Origin: Elusimicrobium minutum Pei191
GTDB lineage: Bacteria; Elusimicrobiota; Elusimicrobia; Elusimicrobiales; Elusimicrobiaceae
DNA length: 64,000 nt
Direction of reading: 5' to 3'
Assembly (NCBI RefSeq): GCF_000020145.1
Contig: NC_010644.1
Coordinates: forward strand, 186,001-250,000
Shown piece by piece: positions 61,568 to 64,000 of this stretch; the first letter of the stretch is position 1, and every line of letters begins with the position of its first letter. The notes beneath the pieces are model-generated. The model was given only the letters and a program-made list of their open reading frames with translations, was not told where the DNA came from and did no database searches. A program made the position numbers and the translations under genes.

Positions 61568-61602
61568 CCTTACTGCTTCGCACAAAGCGAAAGCCAGTAA
61601 GG
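61568..61602 (+). promoter_or_regulatory. Hairpin overlapping the ribosome binding site of the replication gene
   Basis: CCTTACTG (61568-61575) pairs with CAGTAAGG (61595-61602), and the inner CTTCGC pairs with GCGAAAG. The AAGGAG site (61599-61604) for the ATG at 61613 lies partly inside the 3' arm, so folding would hide it. Confidence 0.6.
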
Positions 61603-61612
61603 AGCCACAACA

Positions 61613-62683
61613 ATGGACAGAATCAAAATAGCAGTACCAGTAGCAGAAGTAAAAGAATTATACACGGGAGCAATAACGGCCTTGCAAGATAACAGAGATA
61701 AAGGCCCCGCAATACAGCCCGTTTTTAGAGACTATAGTTGGTGCGGATATATAATGATTGATATTTGCGTGCCTAAAAGTTTGTTTCATAATAGCTTGGA
61801 GGAGCATACAGATAGATGTTTAAACTGTTTGATTGAACTTATAAGAATTGAAGCACGGGAATCTAATGGGCTGGAAATATCACATGACGCTATAAAATTT
61901 GCTGAAGTCTGGTATCTTGAGTACGGCAAAAATATAGTTATTCCCAAAAGACACTCCATGCATGCTTGTCTAGACAAAATTGCCTTGACACTTGCAGGGC
62001 AACACCCAACCCTTTCCAAGGTTAAATATTATTCTAGGGTGGGTAATAATGGCTATCAGGTGGGGCTCCACACAAAAGAATATGAAATTTGTGCCTACGA
62101 TAAGACCACAGCCGCTATCTATAATGGCACAGGGAACGATAAGGAGATTTTCAAAGACTTGTTAGATAGGCACAATTTACAAGTTTTAAGGGTGGAAGTT
62201 AAATTATTCAAGAGCAAGTATATTAAAAAGCATTTAGGGAAGTTGAAATATATGCACAGCTTCAAATTATTTGACTTGTTTAATTCCATCCTTGAACAGC
62301 GAGCCCTAAAGCATTTTTGGGCAGCGATTGAGGATGCTCTACCTAAAGTAAAATACTCCAAAGTGGCCTTGATAAAGCAAATAGATGCTGCTGCCAAGAA
62401 CGATGTCAGTATTAACGATATTATTTTTAAAGTAGGCATGGATTATTTAGAGCACTCTTTGGGGAGGACGGTATTAAAACAGCTTTTAGTACCAACCTCA
62501 GCCAAGATAAAAGGTAAGGCAAGAGAATCACAACATAGCACGTTGTTGAAGAAGCGGAAGGAAATACAGAAAAAATTCAAGACCAAAAAGTTTTATATTG
62601 CCAGTAGAATAAATAACTATCTTAATGAGTTTAAACCCATTTGGATAGACAAGGAAAATGACGACATTGAGGGGGTAATGTGA
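61613..62683 (+). CDS. Gene II-like rolling-circle replication initiation protein
   Basis: The 356-residue protein resembles the phage/plasmid replication protein (gene II/X, Phage_CRI) family. Features are a beta-rich N-terminal part with WCGYIMIDICVPKS, the central HSMHACLDKIAL, EICAYDKTTAAIYN, and the conserved LQVLRVEVKLFKSKYIKKHL (about 183-202), plus a basic C-terminus. Such proteins nick one strand at the origin through a tyrosine; I cannot assign the catalytic Tyr. The similarity call is moderate. Its start codon is under a hairpin, and its stop overlaps the next small gene by 1 nt. Confidence 0.7.
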   Translation: MDRIKIAVPVAEVKELYTGAITALQDNRDKGPAIQPVFRDYSWCGYIMIDICVPKSLFHNSLEEHTDRCLNCLIELIRIEARESNGLEISHDAIKFAEVWYLEYGKNIVIPKRHSMHACLDKIALTLAGQHPTLSKVKYYSRVGNNGYQVGLHTKEYEICAYDKTTAAIYNGTGNDKEIFKDLLDRHNLQVLRVEVKLFKSKYIKKHLGKLKYMHSFKLFDLFNSILEQRALKHFWAAIEDALPKVKYSKVALIKQIDAAAKNDVSINDIIFKVGMDYLEHSLGRTVLKQLLVPTSAKIKGKARESQHSTLLKKRKEIQKKFKTKKFYIASRINNYLNEFKPIWIDKENDDIEGVM

Positions 62684-62847
62684 TGAGCACTAGCCTCCCT
62701 GAAAATGCAAACTCTACGCAAAAAGCCATATTCAAAGATTATGGTGTAGTGGTAACGGAAGAAGAAGCCTTTGAAATTAAAAGAAGTCTTATCGGTTTAA
62801 TCAGGTTGCTTGACAAAGTTGACCGAGAGCTGGGGCCAGAATCATAA
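62683..62847 (+). CDS. Small protein coupled to the replication gene
   Basis: This 54-residue frame starts with ATG sharing one base with the replication gene stop (TGATG), a sign of translational coupling. The sequence is soluble and helical in its second half (EEEAFEIKRSLIGLIRLLDKV). No family is recognised. Position suggests a replication accessory or copy-control protein of the element, but this is inferred only from context. Confidence 0.6.
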   Translation: MSTSLPENANSTQKAIFKDYGVVVTEEEAFEIKRSLIGLIRLLDKVDRELGPES

Positions 62848-62865
62848 TATAAGCAATAAAAAACC

Positions 62866-62894
62866 TTGACTAGCGGTGTATTCTATTGTAAACT
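62866..62894 (+). promoter_or_regulatory. Promoter of the excisionase-like gene with repeat over the -10
   Basis: TTGACT (62866-62871), 17 bp, then TAAACT (62889-62894). The near-repeat CTATTGTAAA (62883-62892) and CTATTGTTAA (62893-62902) covers the -10 and start point and could be an operator. The predicted start is close to the ATG at 62904, and no Shine-Dalgarno is visible. Confidence 0.5.
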
Positions 62895-62903
62895 ATTGTT
62901 AAT

Positions 62904-63083
62904 ATGAAAAACACACAATTTTTTACCATAGAAGAGGTTGCAGAACTTCTTAAAGTCAGTGAAATGACTATATACCGCTATATCAAGGCCAGGAAACTTA
63001 CCGCCTACAAATTAGGGCGAAAGGCTTACCGTATAAACAATACCGACTTAAAAGCCTTCTTAAATAAAGTAAAAACAAAATAG
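62904..63083 (+). CDS. Excisionase/MerR-like helix-turn-helix protein
   Basis: The 59-residue protein is a single HTH_17/excisionase domain: FTIEEVAELLKVSEMTIYRY, then the wing with KLTAYKLGRKAYRINNTDLK. Proteins of this type act as excisionases (recombination directionality factors) or small regulators on integrative elements. It stands 8 bp before the serine recombinase, so it probably controls the direction of recombination or recombinase expression. Confidence 0.85.
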   Translation: MKNTQFFTIEEVAELLKVSEMTIYRYIKARKLTAYKLGRKAYRINNTDLKAFLNKVKTK

Positions 63084-63091
63084 GAACTTTT

Positions 63092-64000
63092 ATGAAAAAT
63101 TATATAGCGAAAAAAGCAGTCATTTTATCAAGAGTATCAAGCTCTTCACAAGAAGACGGGCAATCTCTGGACGCTCAGCTTGAAAAAACACGTGAATATA
63201 GCAAACAAAAAGCTTTTAAAGTATTGAAAGAATACAGGATAATAGAGTCTTCTACAAGAGGTAATCGTACAGAGTTTAATGAAATGTTGGATTTTGTTAA
63301 AGCACAAAAAGAAGCTATTGCAATAATTGTTTATAACGTAGACCGTATGCAAAGAAGATTTAATGAGTCTGTATCTTTGGAGCCTCTTATAAAAAAAGGG
63401 AAATTAGAGCTGCATTTTGTAACTACGGGGCTAGTACTTCATAAAGATTCCCCTGCAAGTGACTTTATGGTCTGGGATTTTAATGTTGTGGGTGCAAGGT
63501 CTTATGTGCTAATGCTTTCGGAAAGCACAAAACGTGGGGTGTCTCGCAAAATTTCTCTTGGACAGCTTCCAGGACGTGCTCCTATTGGATATAAGAACAT
63601 AGGCACAGGTAAGAACAAGACTATTGTTATAGATGAGCTTATCGCTCCCATACTAAAAGAGGTATTTGAAATGCACGCTACTGGCAACTACTCATTATTA
63701 GAGCTTGTGAGGGTATTTAACCAGAAGTGCAAGGAAATAGGCTGTGGTAAAAAAACGTCTAAAAATCCTTTATGGCGTGCCTTTCGCAATCCTTTTTACT
63801 ATGGGGTAATGAAAATAAAAGGACTGGAGTTCCCGCATATTTATGAACCATTAATTACTAAAGAACTATTTGATAGAAACCAAGCCGTAATAAGAGGACA
63901 TAAAAGGCAGAATACAAAATGTGCCTGTAAAGAAAACGTGTTTAGGGGTATAGTTAAATGTAAAGATTGCGGAACTATTATAAGCCCTTATACCAAAGAT
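63092..64000 (+). CDS. Large serine recombinase, 3' end outside window
   Basis: The frame is open from an ATG at 63092 to the window end (303 residues). The N-terminal resolvase domain has ILSRVSSSSQEDGQSLDAQ (catalytic Ser about residue 16 in RVS) and NVDRMQRRF (about 84). A recombinase domain follows (LPGRAPIGYKNIG, NPFYYGVM, about 165-250) and the start of a zinc ribbon (VKCKDCGTI), as in phage and conjugative-element integrases. It should integrate and excise the element at att sites. The C-terminal zinc ribbon and coiled coil lie beyond the window. Confidence 0.92.
   Translation, partial: MKNYIAKKAVILSRVSSSSQEDGQSLDAQLEKTREYSKQKAFKVLKEYRIIESSTRGNRTEFNEMLDFVKAQKEAIAIIVYNVDRMQRRFNESVSLEPLIKKGKLELHFVTTGLVLHKDSPASDFMVWDFNVVGARSYVLMLSESTKRGVSRKISLGQLPGRAPIGYKNIGTGKNKTIVIDELIAPILKEVFEMHATGNYSLLELVRVFNQKCKEIGCGKKTSKNPLWRAFRNPFYYGVMKIKGLEFPHIYEPLITKELFDRNQAVIRGHKRQNTKCACKENVFRGIVKCKDCGTIISPYTKD

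Noticed and set aside
50970-64000. Retron, diversity-generating element or CRISPR-linked system
   Set aside because: No reverse transcriptase, no template/variable repeat pair and no regularly spaced repeats were seen.

Overview
The window looks like a chromosome segment of a Gram-negative bacterium of moderate to low GC, most plausibly a member of the Elusimicrobiota close to Elusimicrobium. This lineage call is an inference. It rests on an outer-membrane gene set (LptE, LpoB-like lipoproteins, beta-barrel proteins), split glyQ/glyS, and type IV pilin-like genes scattered singly through the chromosome with nearly the same N-terminus ([19 protein letters not shown]). No rRNA and no CRISPR array was seen; there are two tRNA genes (Gln-CTG, Glu-CTC).

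Positions 1-50970 are core chromosome in compact operons, often separated by clear rho-independent terminators. From the left: a minus-strand operon (beta-barrel protein, soluble histidine kinase, helical protein, AI-2E-type exporter cut by the window edge); a purple-acid-phosphatase-like protein that has lost most catalytic residues; an M23 peptidase-bactofilin-PpiD-like-PfkB run; an ECF sigma / membrane anti-sigma candidate / secreted charged protein operon; glyQ-glyS and recO-thioredoxin/CcdA-like-marC on minus; an LpoB-COG3014-LPP20-FKBP envelope operon; a nuclease, two membrane-anchored unknowns and rpsT; uvrC (no C-terminal HhH region)-recG-oxidoreductase; a decayed pilin; leuS-lptE-holA in the same order as in E. 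coli; ychF, an unknown membrane protein, a TrmA/RlmD-type methyltransferase and a UvrD/PcrA helicase; dnaE; NUDIX-mutS-mutL; and a tail with a pilin, an exported nitroreductase, TauE, an unknown membrane protein and purC.

From just after the purC terminator (about 50970) to the end of the window the content is that of a mobile element: a large serine recombinase (running off the right edge), an excisionase-like HTH protein, a gene II-like rolling-circle replication protein with a hairpin over its ribosome binding site, a winged-helix-like unknown, and a GC-rich palindromic origin-like region. Its cargo is a defence island. On one side of a 131-bp intergenic region with back-to-back promoters lies mod-OLD-res, a type III restriction-modification operon with an OLD-family ATPase/TOPRIM nuclease inserted between the two usual subunits. 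On the other side lies a TcmP (three-Cys-motif partner) gene followed by an SPL-like radical-SAM-type protein whose cysteine motif is CX3CX3C rather than CX3CX2C. Beyond this pair, a good promoter (51013-51040) points into about 230 bp with no convincing gene but a long terminal hairpin, a candidate small RNA. The five-gene divergent locus is the strongest candidate for an under-described system.

Other points of interest are the dispersed pilins and pseudogene, possible leaderless transcripts for several core genes, the pseudo-phosphatase, and an unexplained stem-loop at 37736-37783.
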